A stretch of DNA of 53,273 nt from assembly GCA_002371615.1 (NCBI GenBank), contig DFGA01000016.1:1-53273 (forward strand), read 5' to 3'. This DNA comes from Lachnospiraceae bacterium UBA3762. Its GTDB lineage: Bacteria; Bacillota; Clostridia; Lachnospirales; Lachnospiraceae. The notes under the pieces were generated by a model, which saw only the letters and a program-made list of their open reading frames with translations, had not been told where the DNA came from and searched no databases. The position numbers and the translations under genes were made by a program. Each line of letters starts with the position of its first letter. The first letter of the stretch is position 1. Shown piece after piece: positions 25,374 through 33,934 of this stretch.

Positions 25374-26327
25374 ATGAAGTACGGTAAATATACAATAGAA
25401 ACTGTTACGGAAGCTGAAGACATTATTATAAGCATGCTTGATGACCTGGGGGTCGAGGGTGCGCAGATTGAGGATAAGATTCCTCTTTCGGAAGATGAAC
25501 TGGCGGGAATGTTTGTTGACATCGGACCCGAGGAGACGGCTGACGACGGCAAAGCTTATATATCGTTTTATCTTGACGCATCCGAAGATCATGAAGATCT
25601 GATCCGTGATATCAAGGCAGAACTTGAGGATATGAAGTCTTACTTAAATGTCGGAAGCTGCCGGATGACTTATTCGGAGACAGAAGATGAAGACTATATC
25701 AATAACTGGAAGAAATATTTCCATCAGTTTTATATAGATGATATTCTGTTCATTCCGTCATGGGAAGAGCCGGTGTCCGGCGAGCATAACGGAATGACGA
25801 TACATATAGATCCGGGCACTGCTTTCGGTACCGGTATGCATGAGACCACTCAGTTATGCATACGGGCGCTCCGAAAGTACGCAACAGACGGCTGCAGAGT
25901 GCTTGATGTCGGAACGGGAAGCGGTGTGCTCTCAATACTTGCCTTTAAGTTTGGAGCCGGGGAAGTTATGGCTACCGATCTTGATATTTGTGCAGAGGCG
26001 GCAACAGCAGACAATCTGGCAGCAAACGGACTTGAAGATGCCGATTTTAAGCTTATCATCGGAAACCTTATTGATGATGCAAAAGTTCAGGATGAAGTCG
26101 GTAAGGGATACGATATAGTCGTTGCAAACATTCTTGCCGAAGTGCTTGTTCCGCTCATGCCGGCAGGCATCAGGGCGCTTAAGGACGGCGGAATCTACAT
26201 AATGTCGGGAATAATAGACGACAAGGAAGAGACTGTTGTAAACGCCTGCAAAGAAAACGGCCTCAAAGTGCTCGAAGTAAACAGACAAGGTGAATGGGTA
26301 TGTGTCACGGCTGCGAAGCAGGCGTGA
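25374..26327 (+). CDS. prmA: Ribosomal protein L11 methyltransferase
   Basis: A 317-residue SAM-dependent enzyme that trimethylates ribosomal protein L11. The SAM-binding motif is LDVGTGSGVLSILAFKFGA, preceded by the family signature DPGTAFGTGMHETTQLC, and followed by IVVANILAEVL, matching the NPPY-like loop region of PrmA. Length is standard. The final codons and the TGA lie within a hairpin (26305-26327) with a CTGC-GAA-GCAG core, part of the structured region C. prmA, rsmE and the cysteine desulfurase follow in the order common in Firmicutes. Confidence 0.96.
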   Translation: MKYGKYTIETVTEAEDIIISMLDDLGVEGAQIEDKIPLSEDELAGMFVDIGPEETADDGKAYISFYLDASEDHEDLIRDIKAELEDMKSYLNVGSCRMTYSETEDEDYINNWKKYFHQFYIDDILFIPSWEEPVSGEHNGMTIHIDPGTAFGTGMHETTQLCIRALRKYATDGCRVLDVGTGSGVLSILAFKFGAGEVMATDLDICAEAATADNLAANGLEDADFKLIIGNLIDDAKVQDEVGKGYDIVVANILAEVLVPLMPAGIRALKDGGIYIMSGIIDDKEETVVNACKENGLKVLEVNRQGEWVCVTAAKQA

Positions 26328-26353
26328 CGCGGCGACATCGACGAAGTCGATGT
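26305..26353 (+). repeat. GAA-triloop hairpin pair, copy C
   Basis: Two hairpins sit at the prmA end: TCACG / CGTGA (26305-26309, 26323-26327) with an inner CTGC-GAA-GCAG, and ACATCGAC-GAA-GTCGATGT (26335-26353), an 8-bp stem with a GAA triloop. The 15-base core CATCGACGAAGTCGA recurs in copy E at 47296-47310. It lacks the CACCGCGAG-like box of the full copies, so membership in the family is tentative. Confidence 0.55.
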
Positions 26354-26381
26354 TGGTTGTAAATCAAAATATCAAGCAAAT

Positions 26382-27134
26382 ATGTACAGATTCTTCACAG
26401 ATATCAATCAAATAGATATAGCAAACAAAACCGTTTTCATAACCGGAGGCGATTTCAATCATATCAAAAACGTACTTCGCATGAAGGAAGGCGAGGAAGT
26501 TTCGGTAATGGTACCGGGCGATGAGAGTGAGTATCGTTGCGAGATCGACTCATATACCGACGAGGGCGTTAAGCTTACGATCCGCTTTGTCAAGGAGAGC
26601 AATGTTGAGCTTCCGTGTGAGGTCGTTCTGTATCAGGCACTCCCAAAAGCCGATAAAATGGAGTTGATAATAACAAAATCTGTAGAGCTCGGAGTGTCAA
26701 GGATTGTGCCGGTTGCGACAAAGCGTGCCGTCGTAAAGCTTGATAATGACAGATCCGGCAAAAAGGTTGCCAGATGGAATGCAATATCCGAAGCTGCGGC
26801 AAAGCAGTCGAAGCGGGCGATCATTCCGCAGGTTGCAAACGTAATGTCGATGGAAGAGGCTTTATCGGATTGTGCGGATTATGAAGTAAAAATCATCCCT
26901 TATGAGCTGTCTGACCCGGACTGTATGAGCCGTACAAGAGAAGTAATAGAAAAAATCGCTCCGGGTAATAAAGTGGCCGTATTTATAGGACCTGAGGGAG
27001 GATTTACCGAAGAAGAGATAAAACTAGCCACAGATGCCGGATGTGAGCCGGTAACACTCGGGCATCGTATTCTTCGAACGGAAACCGCGGGGATCGTTGT
27101 CCTGTCATGGATAATGTATAATGTGGAATTGTAA
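26382..27134 (+). CDS. rsmE: 16S rRNA m3U1498 methyltransferase
   Basis: A 250-residue SPOUT-class enzyme that methylates N3 of U1498 in 16S rRNA. The N-terminal PUA-like domain includes FNHIKNVLRMKEGEEV; the knot carries VFIGPEGGFTEEEI and LGHRILRTETA, the defining RsmE motifs. Length is normal. No recognisable Shine-Dalgarno precedes the ATG at 26382, and the hairpins of region C lie just upstream, so translation may be coupled to prmA or be weak. The cysteine desulfurase starts 5 bases after its stop. Confidence 0.95.
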   Translation: MYRFFTDINQIDIANKTVFITGGDFNHIKNVLRMKEGEEVSVMVPGDESEYRCEIDSYTDEGVKLTIRFVKESNVELPCEVVLYQALPKADKMELIITKSVELGVSRIVPVATKRAVVKLDNDRSGKKVARWNAISEAAAKQSKRAIIPQVANVMSMEEALSDCADYEVKIIPYELSDPDCMSRTREVIEKIAPGNKVAVFIGPEGGFTEEEIKLATDAGCEPVTLGHRILRTETAGIVVLSWIMYNVEL

Positions 27135-27139
27135 GAAAT

Positions 27140-28324
27140 ATGAAGAGTATATATTTAGACAACAGCGCGACTACGCGCACATTTGATGAAGTAACTGAAT
27201 ACATGGCACATATAATGAGGGATGTCTACGGCAATCCTTCAAGCATGCATACGGAAGGAATAGCAGCGGAAGCCGAAGTAAGGAAAGCCCGCGAGAGTCT
27301 TGCGCAGCTGATAAAGGTTGATACAGGCAACATTTTATTTACTTCCGGCGGGACCGAATCGGATAACCTTGCGATCATAGGTGCGGCTCTGGCAAATAAA
27401 AGAGCCGGAAAACATCTTATAACGACAAAGACCGAACATCCGGCAGTGCTTGAGGCCATGAAATTTCTCGAGGAGCAAGGATACGGTGTTACATATCTTG
27501 ATGTAGGTGCAGACGGAAGGGTGGATCCCGATGATCTGCAGGCGGCGCTTACGGATGAGACTGTTCTTGTGTCGATAATGCATGTTAATAACGAGATCGG
27601 TTCAGTCAATGATATTAAGGAGTTCGGTGCGATAATCAAGGGTTACAAACCGTCGATCCTGTTTCACACAGATGCGGTCCAGTCATTCGGAAAATTCAGG
27701 ATCAACCCGAAATCCTGCAAGATAGATATGATGTCTGTCAGCGGGCACAAGATCCACGGACCTAAGGGAGTGGGGATACTGTATGTTGCCGACAAGGTTA
27801 AACTTCATCCGCTCATGCTTGGCGGAGGCCAGCAACGGGGGCTTCGATCCGGTACCGAAAATGTACCGGGAATAGCAGGGATAGGACTTGCTTCGGAACT
27901 GATATATAATGATTTTGAAGCAAAAACGGACAGGCTTTATGAGCTCAAGTGCTATTTTATCAGTGAACTGGTTAAGCTGCCCGATGTGTTTGTAAACGGA
28001 ATCACTCAAAATGCATTTACGGATGAGGATATGATCCGTAAGACGGCACCGCATATTATAAGTGCATCTTTCGGACAGATCCGCGCGGAAGTTTTGCTTC
28101 ATACGCTTGAAGCAAAGGGTATATTTGTATCATCAGGAAGTGCATGTTCATCCAATAAACCTGCTGTAAGTGCAACATTGCAGGCTATCGGACTCGACAG
28201 GAGGCTGCTTGATGCGACTTTGAGATTTTCAATGTCGTATTCGATTACAAAGGAAGATATCGATACAACACTTACGGTGTTGTCGGATGAATTACCGAAA
28301 CTGCGGAAGTTTACCCGCCGCTGA
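27140..28324 (+). CDS. Cysteine desulfurase (NifS/IscS type), ThiI partner
   Basis: A 394-residue PLP enzyme that takes sulfur from cysteine onto a catalytic cysteine persulfide. Lys204 in VSGHKIHGPKG binds PLP, and Cys336 in SSGSACSSNKP is the persulfide site; HTDAVQ is present for cofactor stacking. The loop before Cys336 is of the group II/NifS-like kind seen in B. subtilis NifZ. It ends 25 bases before thiI, so it is most likely the dedicated sulfur donor for tRNA 4-thiouridine rather than for general Fe-S assembly, since no IscU-like scaffold is adjacent. Confidence 0.93.
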   Translation: MKSIYLDNSATTRTFDEVTEYMAHIMRDVYGNPSSMHTEGIAAEAEVRKARESLAQLIKVDTGNILFTSGGTESDNLAIIGAALANKRAGKHLITTKTEHPAVLEAMKFLEEQGYGVTYLDVGADGRVDPDDLQAALTDETVLVSIMHVNNEIGSVNDIKEFGAIIKGYKPSILFHTDAVQSFGKFRINPKSCKIDMMSVSGHKIHGPKGVGILYVADKVKLHPLMLGGGQQRGLRSGTENVPGIAGIGLASELIYNDFEAKTDRLYELKCYFISELVKLPDVFVNGITQNAFTDEDMIRKTAPHIISASFGQIRAEVLLHTLEAKGIFVSSGSACSSNKPAVSATLQAIGLDRRLLDATLRFSMSYSITKEDIDTTLTVLSDELPKLRKFTRR

Positions 28325-28349
28325 GCAGGTCGGAGAAAAGAGACAGATT

Positions 28350-29531
28350 ATGAAGTATTCAACATTCTTAATAAAATATGCCGAGATCGCGATCAAGGGC
28401 AAAAACCGTTATGTATTCGAGGATGCGCTGATGCATCGGATGAAGCTTGCCCTTGGGCATGTTGAAGGTGATTTTGCCATAAGCAAGACTCAGGGCAGAA
28501 TGTTTGTCGACTGCAACAGTGATTATGATTTCGATGAAGTAATTGCAGCGCTGGGGCGTGTATTCGGAATTAACACCATTTGCCCGGTAGTTAAGACCGA
28601 AAAAGTAGATTTTGAAAAGCTTTGCGCAGATGTTGTTGCATATGTCAAAGAAGAATATCCGGAGCAAAAAGGAACTTTCAAGGTATTTGCAAGGCGTGCT
28701 GACAAATCGTTTCCGGTTCATTCGACCGAGATGAACTGTGAACTGGGGGCTGCTATTCTTGATGCATACCCGCAGATGAAGGTTGATGTTCATAAGCCAG
28801 AAATAGAGCTTAATGTTGAGGTTCGGGAGGACGTTTACATTTACTCGCGCCAGATTCCCGGACCCGGGGGAATGCCGGTCGGAACCGGCGGTAAAGCCTT
28901 GCTTCTTTTGTCGGGAGGTATAGATTCGCCTGTTGCCGGATATATGATCGCAAAACGCGGTGTCAAAATAGACGCCGTATATTTCCATGCTCCTCCTTAC
29001 ACGAGCGAGAGAGCCAAACAGAAGGTAATTGATCTTGCCAGACTGGTAGCTAAATATACGGGAACTATATGTCTTCATGTGATCAACTTTACCGATATTC
29101 AGCTTGCGATATACGAAAAATGTCCGCATGATGAACTGACGATAATCATGCGAAGATATATGATGAGGATCGCCGAACACATTGCCAAAGAGAATGATTG
29201 TCTCGGACTTATTACCGGAGAGAGTATCGGGCAGGTTGCCAGCCAGACGATGCAATCTCTTGCCGTAACAAATGAAGTTTGTACCCTTCCGGTCTTCAGG
29301 CCGCTTATAGGATTCGACAAACAGGAGATCATTGAGATATCCGAAAAGATAAATACATTTGAAACATCCATTCTCCCGTACGAGGACTGTTGCACGATCT
29401 TTGTTGCAAAACATCCGGTAACTAAGCCTAAACTTGAGGTTATACAAAAGTCCGAAAGAAAGCTTTCGGATTGTATTGACGAACTTGTGGCTTCGGCACT
29501 TGAGACCGATGAGGTTATAAACGTTATTTAG
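28350..29531 (+). CDS. thiI: tRNA uracil 4-sulfurtransferase ThiI
   Basis: A 393-residue enzyme that adenylates and thiolates U8 in tRNA and can supply sulfur for thiamine. The N-terminal ferredoxin-like and THUMP domains cover 1 to about 165. The PP-loop LLSGGIDSPVAGY is at about 186-198. There is no C-terminal rhodanese domain, as usual in Firmicutes, where the adjacent cysteine desulfurase hands over sulfur directly. The start at 28350 gives MKYSTFLIKYAEIAIKGKN, matching the family N-terminus; the longer frame from 28287 overlaps the desulfurase and is rejected. Confidence 0.96.
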   Translation: MKYSTFLIKYAEIAIKGKNRYVFEDALMHRMKLALGHVEGDFAISKTQGRMFVDCNSDYDFDEVIAALGRVFGINTICPVVKTEKVDFEKLCADVVAYVKEEYPEQKGTFKVFARRADKSFPVHSTEMNCELGAAILDAYPQMKVDVHKPEIELNVEVREDVYIYSRQIPGPGGMPVGTGGKALLLLSGGIDSPVAGYMIAKRGVKIDAVYFHAPPYTSERAKQKVIDLARLVAKYTGTICLHVINFTDIQLAIYEKCPHDELTIIMRRYMMRIAEHIAKENDCLGLITGESIGQVASQTMQSLAVTNEVCTLPVFRPLIGFDKQEIIEISEKINTFETSILPYEDCCTIFVAKHPVTKPKLEVIQKSERKLSDCIDELVASALETDEVINVI

Positions 29532-29538
29532 GTGATGC

Positions 29539-31200
29539 ATGTTTGATACAAAGACCCACAAAAGAATACCGGCGGGGCTTTTGTTCTGCATATGTGCATT
29601 GATCGGCGCGATATGCTTTATCGGCATCTATGGAGTAAATATTCTTGATTTTACAAACACCGGATGGCTGTTCGACAACGATCATGATCTGCGGCAGCAT
29701 TACATAGGGTGGTGCCATTTCAGGACCGACCGGTGGCACTTTCCGATAGGGCTGATCGATTCTCTTTCATATCCCAACAGCATGTCCGTGATATATACGG
29801 ATTCGATCCCTCTGTTCGCAGTTATATTTAAAATCATAAGCCCGTATCTTCCCCAGACATTTCAGTACTTCGGGCTGTTCGGGATAATATCGTTTATGCT
29901 GATGGGAGGTTTTGCCTCATTACTGCTTCGGCGGTTCATAGATGATGATCTTGTGTGTGCGGCAGGATCTGTTTTTTATGTGGTAAGTGCACCTGTTATT
30001 CAGAGAATGTACTATCACACCGCACTATCGGCACAGTGGCTCATTATTGCGGCTCTTGTGCTGTGGGTATATAACAGCCGGATCGTATCCGATTTTTGGA
30101 GAATAACGTACTGGGGAATCCTGGGATTCTTATGTGTCGGGATCCACTCGTATTTTCTTCCGATGATCGGCATGATATTGCTGGCTTTGGTGATAACACA
30201 GTATGCCGAAAAGGAGAACAGATTGCTTCCGCTGCTGGAGATTGCGGCGTTTTGTGTATGCGGGCTGGCGAATCTGTTTGTTTTGGGAGGATTCTACGGA
30301 GCAACTTCTCCGGTCGGACCGGGACTCGGAACATTCGGAAGTAACCTCAACACTTTTATCAATCCGTGGGAAATAGGGAAGCTCCTGCCCGAACTTCCTC
30401 TTCAAAACCTGTTCCAATATGAGGGTATGGCGTATCTCGGTGCCGGTATACTGCTTTTGTACGTGGTTGTTGCGATCGGAATAGTATTTCGCGGGATCCG
30501 GAAGATCCCCGAGGAGGCGTTCCACTCATCGAAGATATACGGCAGGGTGACAATCGGACTGGTCGCGGCCTCGTTTGCTGTGGCGGTTATTCCCAATATA
30601 TCGTTTAATGAGATAACGATTCTGTGGGTGCCGCTTCCCGGCAAAATAGAGGAACTGATGGGAATATTCAGATCAAACGGACGGCTGGTATGGCCTGCCA
30701 TGTATGTTCTTATGACTGCTGCCGTAAGTTTTGCGGCATATACGTTCAGACGTTTCGGGTTTGTTGCGCGTATTCTGATTGTATGTGCACTCATACTACA
30801 GATCGCTGATATGTCGGATGCTTTTCGCGAAAGGTTTGAGCTGTATACGGCCGAACATCCTATCGAAACAATGTGGGATGGAGAGGAGGCACAGGCATTT
30901 ACCGAAGGTGCTGCGGACTTTATATTCCTGTATACGGATAACGATGTTACAATGCAGACAGCCTATTACGGCTATCTGCACAATATAAGACAGAATAATT
31001 TTTACTTTGCAAGAGATATAGACAATAAGGTCAGGGAAGGAATTGATCTGTACTATTCGGAGCTTGACAAGGGTAATATAAGGCAATCTGCAATTTATGT
31101 TTTGAGGGATGAAGATTATGACAAAGATCCGTCATATTACGAAAACCTCGATGCCGAAATGATGAAGCTTAACGGACATGTGATATTCAAAGCAAAATAA
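29539..31200 (+). CDS. DUF6311-like multipass membrane protein, probable GT-C glycosyltransferase
   Basis: A 553-residue inner-membrane protein with about ten hydrophobic helices and an extracytoplasmic C-terminal part (about 430-553). The first loop contains FDNDHDLRQHYIGWCHFR and WHFPIGLIDSLSYPNS, a pattern of the DUF6311 family and of polyprenyl-phosphate-sugar-dependent GT-C transferases. The role is probably transfer of sugars to cell-wall glycans outside the membrane; this is inference from the fold class. It begins 7 bases after thiI but is unlikely to share function with it. Other glycan genes lie at 9716 and 38476-42430. Confidence 0.7.
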   Translation: MFDTKTHKRIPAGLLFCICALIGAICFIGIYGVNILDFTNTGWLFDNDHDLRQHYIGWCHFRTDRWHFPIGLIDSLSYPNSMSVIYTDSIPLFAVIFKIISPYLPQTFQYFGLFGIISFMLMGGFASLLLRRFIDDDLVCAAGSVFYVVSAPVIQRMYYHTALSAQWLIIAALVLWVYNSRIVSDFWRITYWGILGFLCVGIHSYFLPMIGMILLALVITQYAEKENRLLPLLEIAAFCVCGLANLFVLGGFYGATSPVGPGLGTFGSNLNTFINPWEIGKLLPELPLQNLFQYEGMAYLGAGILLLYVVVAIGIVFRGIRKIPEEAFHSSKIYGRVTIGLVAASFAVAVIPNISFNEITILWVPLPGKIEELMGIFRSNGRLVWPAMYVLMTAAVSFAAYTFRRFGFVARILIVCALILQIADMSDAFRERFELYTAEHPIETMWDGEEAQAFTEGAADFIFLYTDNDVTMQTAYYGYLHNIRQNNFYFARDIDNKVREGIDLYYSELDKGNIRQSAIYVLRDEDYDKDPSYYENLDAEMMKLNGHVIFKAK

Positions 31201-31203
31201 AAA

Positions 31204-31229
31204 AGGGATCACGGTCTACCGTGATCCCT
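31204..31229 (-). terminator. Intrinsic terminator of the HPr-like gene
   Basis: AGGGATCACGG / CCGTGATCCCT, an 11-bp perfect stem with a 4-base loop. On the minus strand it is followed by TTTTTATTTT, terminating the HPr-like gene. The stem may also stop plus-strand transcription from the DUF6311 gene, but no T-run follows in that direction. Confidence 0.85.
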
Positions 31230-31243
31230 GAAATGCTTCGTTA

Positions 31244-31474
31244 TTAAACAGTGTACTGTGAAAGAACAGCCATAACATCGTCGGCGTTTCCTTCTGTATG
31301 GATATTAAGATCGATGGGCTTGCTAAGGTCCAGACTGAAAATACCCATGATCGACTTGGCATCGATAACGTATCTGCCTGATACGAGGTCGAAATCATAG
31401 TCGAACTTAGTTACATCATTAACAAATGATTTAACCTTGTCAATTGAATTTAATGAAATCTGTACTGTCTTCAT
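31244..31474 (-). CDS. HPr-family protein lacking the phosphorylatable histidine
   Basis: A 76-residue cytosolic HPr-like protein. The C-terminal two thirds match HPr: DAKSIMGIFSLDLSKPIDL, with Ser41 at the place of the regulatory Ser46, and a final helix GNADDVMAVLSQY. The N-terminal active-site segment normally reading HARPA is NSIDKVKSFV here, so His15 is absent and the protein cannot pass phosphate in the PTS. It might act as a Ser-phosphorylated regulator, as Crh does, or in another way. It is a single-gene unit with its own strong promoter, a GGAGG site 8 bases before ATG, and a terminator. Confidence 0.88.
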   Translation of the reverse strand: MKTVQISLNSIDKVKSFVNDVTKFDYDFDLVSGRYVIDAKSIMGIFSLDLSKPIDLNIHTEGNADDVMAVLSQYTV

Positions 31475-31528
31475 GAAAATTCCTCCTTTTCATTTACATT
31501 TAACTTATTCTCTCTTGTCTACAGGATA

Positions 31529-31557
31529 AATATAAATCCGGCAAGAGTAAATGTCAA
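31529..31557 (-). promoter_or_regulatory. Strong sigma-A promoter of the HPr-like gene
   Basis: Minus-strand TTGACA (31552-31557), a 17-base spacer and TATATT (31529-31534), close to consensus, about 55 bases before the start codon. Confidence 0.85.
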
Positions 31558-31591
31558 TTCTGAAAAAACACTAAAAATGCGGAGTTTATCT

Positions 31592-32947
31592 ATGAAAAAG
31601 GTAGCATTTCACAACCTTGGTTGTAAAGTCAATTCGTACGAGTTGGATGGAATTTCACAGATGTTCCAAAAACGCGGGTACGAAATTGTTGATTTTGCAC
31701 AAAAAGCGGATATATACGTGATAAACACCTGTACTGTAACAAATATAGCCGATCAGAAAAGCAGGCAGATGATCAGCCGGGCGAAAACGAAAAATCCCGA
31801 AGCGATAGTTGTTGCAGCGGGCTGTTATGTGCAAAATGATCCTGATGCCGCGTCAAAGAACGACTCAATTGATATTGCGGTGGGGAATAACCATAAATCG
31901 GAGATCGTAGATATAGTCGAGGAATACATCCGTATAAAGGAAGAAGGTAACGATCCCGGCAAGATGCTCGGAGGGCGGACGGTAAGTGACCTGAGCATCC
32001 CCTGCGAATATGAGAATATATCCATATCAGCTCCGGCAGGACATACACGCGCATTTATGAAAATACAGGACGGATGTAATCAGTTCTGCAGTTACTGCGC
32101 AATTCCTCTTGTAAGAGGAAGGGTCAGGAGCAGAAGCCTTGATGATATTACGGATGAAGCAAAAAGACTTGCCGGTAACGGATATAAAGAAATAGTTCTG
32201 ACCGGAATACATCTGAGCTCATACGGGCTTGACGATGCTTATAATACGTTTGCAAGGGGACAGAACACAAACAGGGCACTGCTGTCGGCCATAGAGGCTG
32301 TAACATTGGTTCCCGGAATAGAAAGGATACGGCTCGGATCGCTTGAACCGCGGCTTATGACTGATGAGTTCGTAAAAGAGCTTGCACAAAATGATAAGGT
32401 CTGTCCTCACTTTCACCTGTCTTTGCAAAGCGGCGCAGATACCGTTCTGGCGCGGATGAGAAGACATTACACAACTGCCGAATACGAGGAGAGGGTCTGC
32501 TTTATAAGGAGTATGTTTGAACACCCCGCCATCACAACGGATGTGATCGTGGGCTTCCCCGGTGAGAGCGAGGAAGAATTTGAAGAAACAAGAATGTTCC
32601 TGGATAAGGTCAATCTTTATGATTGTCATGTGTTTAAGTATTCAAGGAGAAAGGGTACCGAGGCCGACCGGATGAAAGGGCAGATAAGCAATGCAGACAA
32701 ATCTGCAAGATCCGAAATACTGATATCGGATTCAAATCGCAGAAAAAGTGATTTTGCCCGGTATTATATCGGGCGTACTGTCGAGGTACTGACAGAAGAT
32801 ACGCAAGTATATGACGGAATCGAATACACGGTCGGATATACGCCGGAATATGTTAAGGTTTCGATTCCCGTAACAAAGAGTGGCCGGATAATGCAAATCT
32901 TGTGTTTTGAGGAAGGATGCGATAGAATTAAGGGTAGTTGCAAATAG
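31592..32947 (+). CDS. mtaB: tRNA threonylcarbamoyladenosine methylthiotransferase MtaB
   Basis: A 451-residue radical SAM enzyme of the MiaB/MtaB group, expected to add methylthio to t6A37 of tRNA. The UPF0004 domain holds Cys11 (FHNLGCKVNSYE), Cys47 (NTCTVTN) and Cys78 (AAGCYVQ) for the second Fe-S cluster. The radical SAM motif CNQFCSYC gives Cys162, Cys166 and Cys169. A TRAM-like domain closes the protein. HNLGCKVN rather than TYGCQMN separates MtaB from MiaB. The ATG at 31592 is preferred over one at 31577; GGAG lies 9 bases upstream. ireB starts 11 bases after the stop. Confidence 0.92.
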   Translation: MKKVAFHNLGCKVNSYELDGISQMFQKRGYEIVDFAQKADIYVINTCTVTNIADQKSRQMISRAKTKNPEAIVVAAGCYVQNDPDAASKNDSIDIAVGNNHKSEIVDIVEEYIRIKEEGNDPGKMLGGRTVSDLSIPCEYENISISAPAGHTRAFMKIQDGCNQFCSYCAIPLVRGRVRSRSLDDITDEAKRLAGNGYKEIVLTGIHLSSYGLDDAYNTFARGQNTNRALLSAIEAVTLVPGIERIRLGSLEPRLMTDEFVKELAQNDKVCPHFHLSLQSGADTVLARMRRHYTTAEYEERVCFIRSMFEHPAITTDVIVGFPGESEEEFEETRMFLDKVNLYDCHVFKYSRRKGTEADRMKGQISNADKSARSEILISDSNRRKSDFARYYIGRTVEVLTEDTQVYDGIEYTVGYTPEYVKVSIPVTKSGRIMQILCFEEGCDRIKGSCK

Positions 32948-32958
32948 GAGGGGCCCAT

Positions 32959-33222
32959 ATGCAGAATTTAGGTAATACACAGTTTTTCAATGTTCAGACT
33001 GAACCGGAGACCGGAGTAAAGGTTGTTCTTGAGACGGTCTATGATGCTTTGACCGAAAAAGGATACAATCCCGTAAATCAGATAGTCGGGTATATAATGT
33101 CAGGAGATCCCACATATATTACAAGCCATAACGGGGCAAGAAGTATGATAATGAAAGTTGAAAGAGACGAACTAGTTGATGAGCTTCTGACATCATACAT
33201 TAAGAGCAACGGATGGCATTAG
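32959..33222 (+). CDS. ireB: IreB family regulatory phosphoprotein (UPF0297)
   Basis: An 87-residue small protein of the UPF0297/YrzL family. The sequence TQFFNVQTEP near the N-terminus carries a threonine that is phosphorylated by the PASTA kinase IreK in enterococci, where IreB limits cephalosporin resistance. GYIMSGDPTYITSHNGARSM is the conserved core. TAGGAGG stands 8 bases before the ATG at 32959. It is followed after one base by ruvX, an order seen across Firmicutes. Confidence 0.93.
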   Translation: MQNLGNTQFFNVQTEPETGVKVVLETVYDALTEKGYNPVNQIVGYIMSGDPTYITSHNGARSMIMKVERDELVDELLTSYIKSNGWH

Positions 33223-33223
33223 A

Positions 33224-33667
33224 ATGAGGATACTGGGGCTTGATTACGGAAGCAAGACAGTAGGTGTTGCGATCAGTGATCCTCTTCTTATAACCGCACA
33301 GGGTGTTGAGATCATAAGAAGACAGTCCGAGAACAAACTGCGAAGGACTTATGCCAGGATCGAGGAGATCATTGCCGGGTACGGTGACGTTGAAAAGATC
33401 GTTGTCGGTTATCCCAAGAATATGAATGATACTATAGGAGACCGTGCGCAAAAGAGCGAGGAATTCAAGACCGCTCTTGAGCGAAGATGCGGCCTTCCTG
33501 TTGTTTTGTGGGATGAGAGACTTACTACCGTAGCTGCGGACAGGGCAATGGATGAAGCAGGAATAAAGTCATCCGACCACAAAAAATATGTTGATGAGAT
33601 AGCCGCCATGCTGATTTTGCAGGGATACCTTGAGTGGCTTCGAAACAGTGGACAGGAAAAGGAATAA
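33224..33667 (+). CDS. ruvX: Holliday junction resolvase-like RuvX/YqgF
   Basis: A 147-residue RNase H-fold nuclease of the YqgF family, needed for 16S rRNA 5'-end processing in E. coli and proposed as a Holliday junction resolvase. MRILGLDYGSKTVGVAISDP holds the first catalytic Asp, VVGYPKNMNDTIGDRAQ is the second motif, and VVLWDERLTTVAA carries the acidic residues near the C-terminus. Complete, with normal length. It lies in the ireB-ruvX-DUF1292 order. Confidence 0.95.
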   Translation: MRILGLDYGSKTVGVAISDPLLITAQGVEIIRRQSENKLRRTYARIEEIIAGYGDVEKIVVGYPKNMNDTIGDRAQKSEEFKTALERRCGLPVVLWDERLTTVAADRAMDEAGIKSSDHKKYVDEIAAMLILQGYLEWLRNSGQEKE

Positions 33668-33682
33668 GAATTAAGGGATTAT

Positions 33683-33934
33683 ATGGAAAAGATCAGTTTT
33701 ACCACAGATGACGGAGTCAGTGAATTCTACGTTATTGATGAGACGCGTATCAGTAATTGCAACTATCTGCTTGTATCGGATTCTATGGAAGATGAGGCAG
33801 AAGCTCTGATACTTAAGGATATTTCAAAGGAGACCGACACGGAAGCGGTTTACGTCCCGGTTGAGGACGAAGTGGAGCTTAGTGCCGTAGCTTCTGTTTT
33901 TGAGGAGAGTTTGGGAGATATAGATTTTGAATAA
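33683..33934 (+). CDS. DUF1292 protein (YrzB family)
   Basis: An 83-residue, strongly acidic protein of the DUF1292/UPF0473 family. FTTDDGVSEFYVIDETRISN and YLLVSDSMEDEAEALILKDI are recognisable family segments. The function is unknown; the gene is almost always found after ruvX in Firmicutes. Its last three codons overlap the TTG start of rnjA, so the two are coupled. Confidence 0.9.
   Translation: MEKISFTTDDGVSEFYVIDETRISNCNYLLVSDSMEDEAEALILKDISKETDTEAVYVPVEDEVELSAVASVFEESLGDIDFE

Noticed and set aside
28368..29627. A 419-codon open frame on the minus strand across thiI
   Set aside because: It is antisense to a well-conserved gene, its sequence is rich in Cys, Tyr and His without any domain, and it has no ribosome binding site. 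It is a shadow of thiI codon usage.
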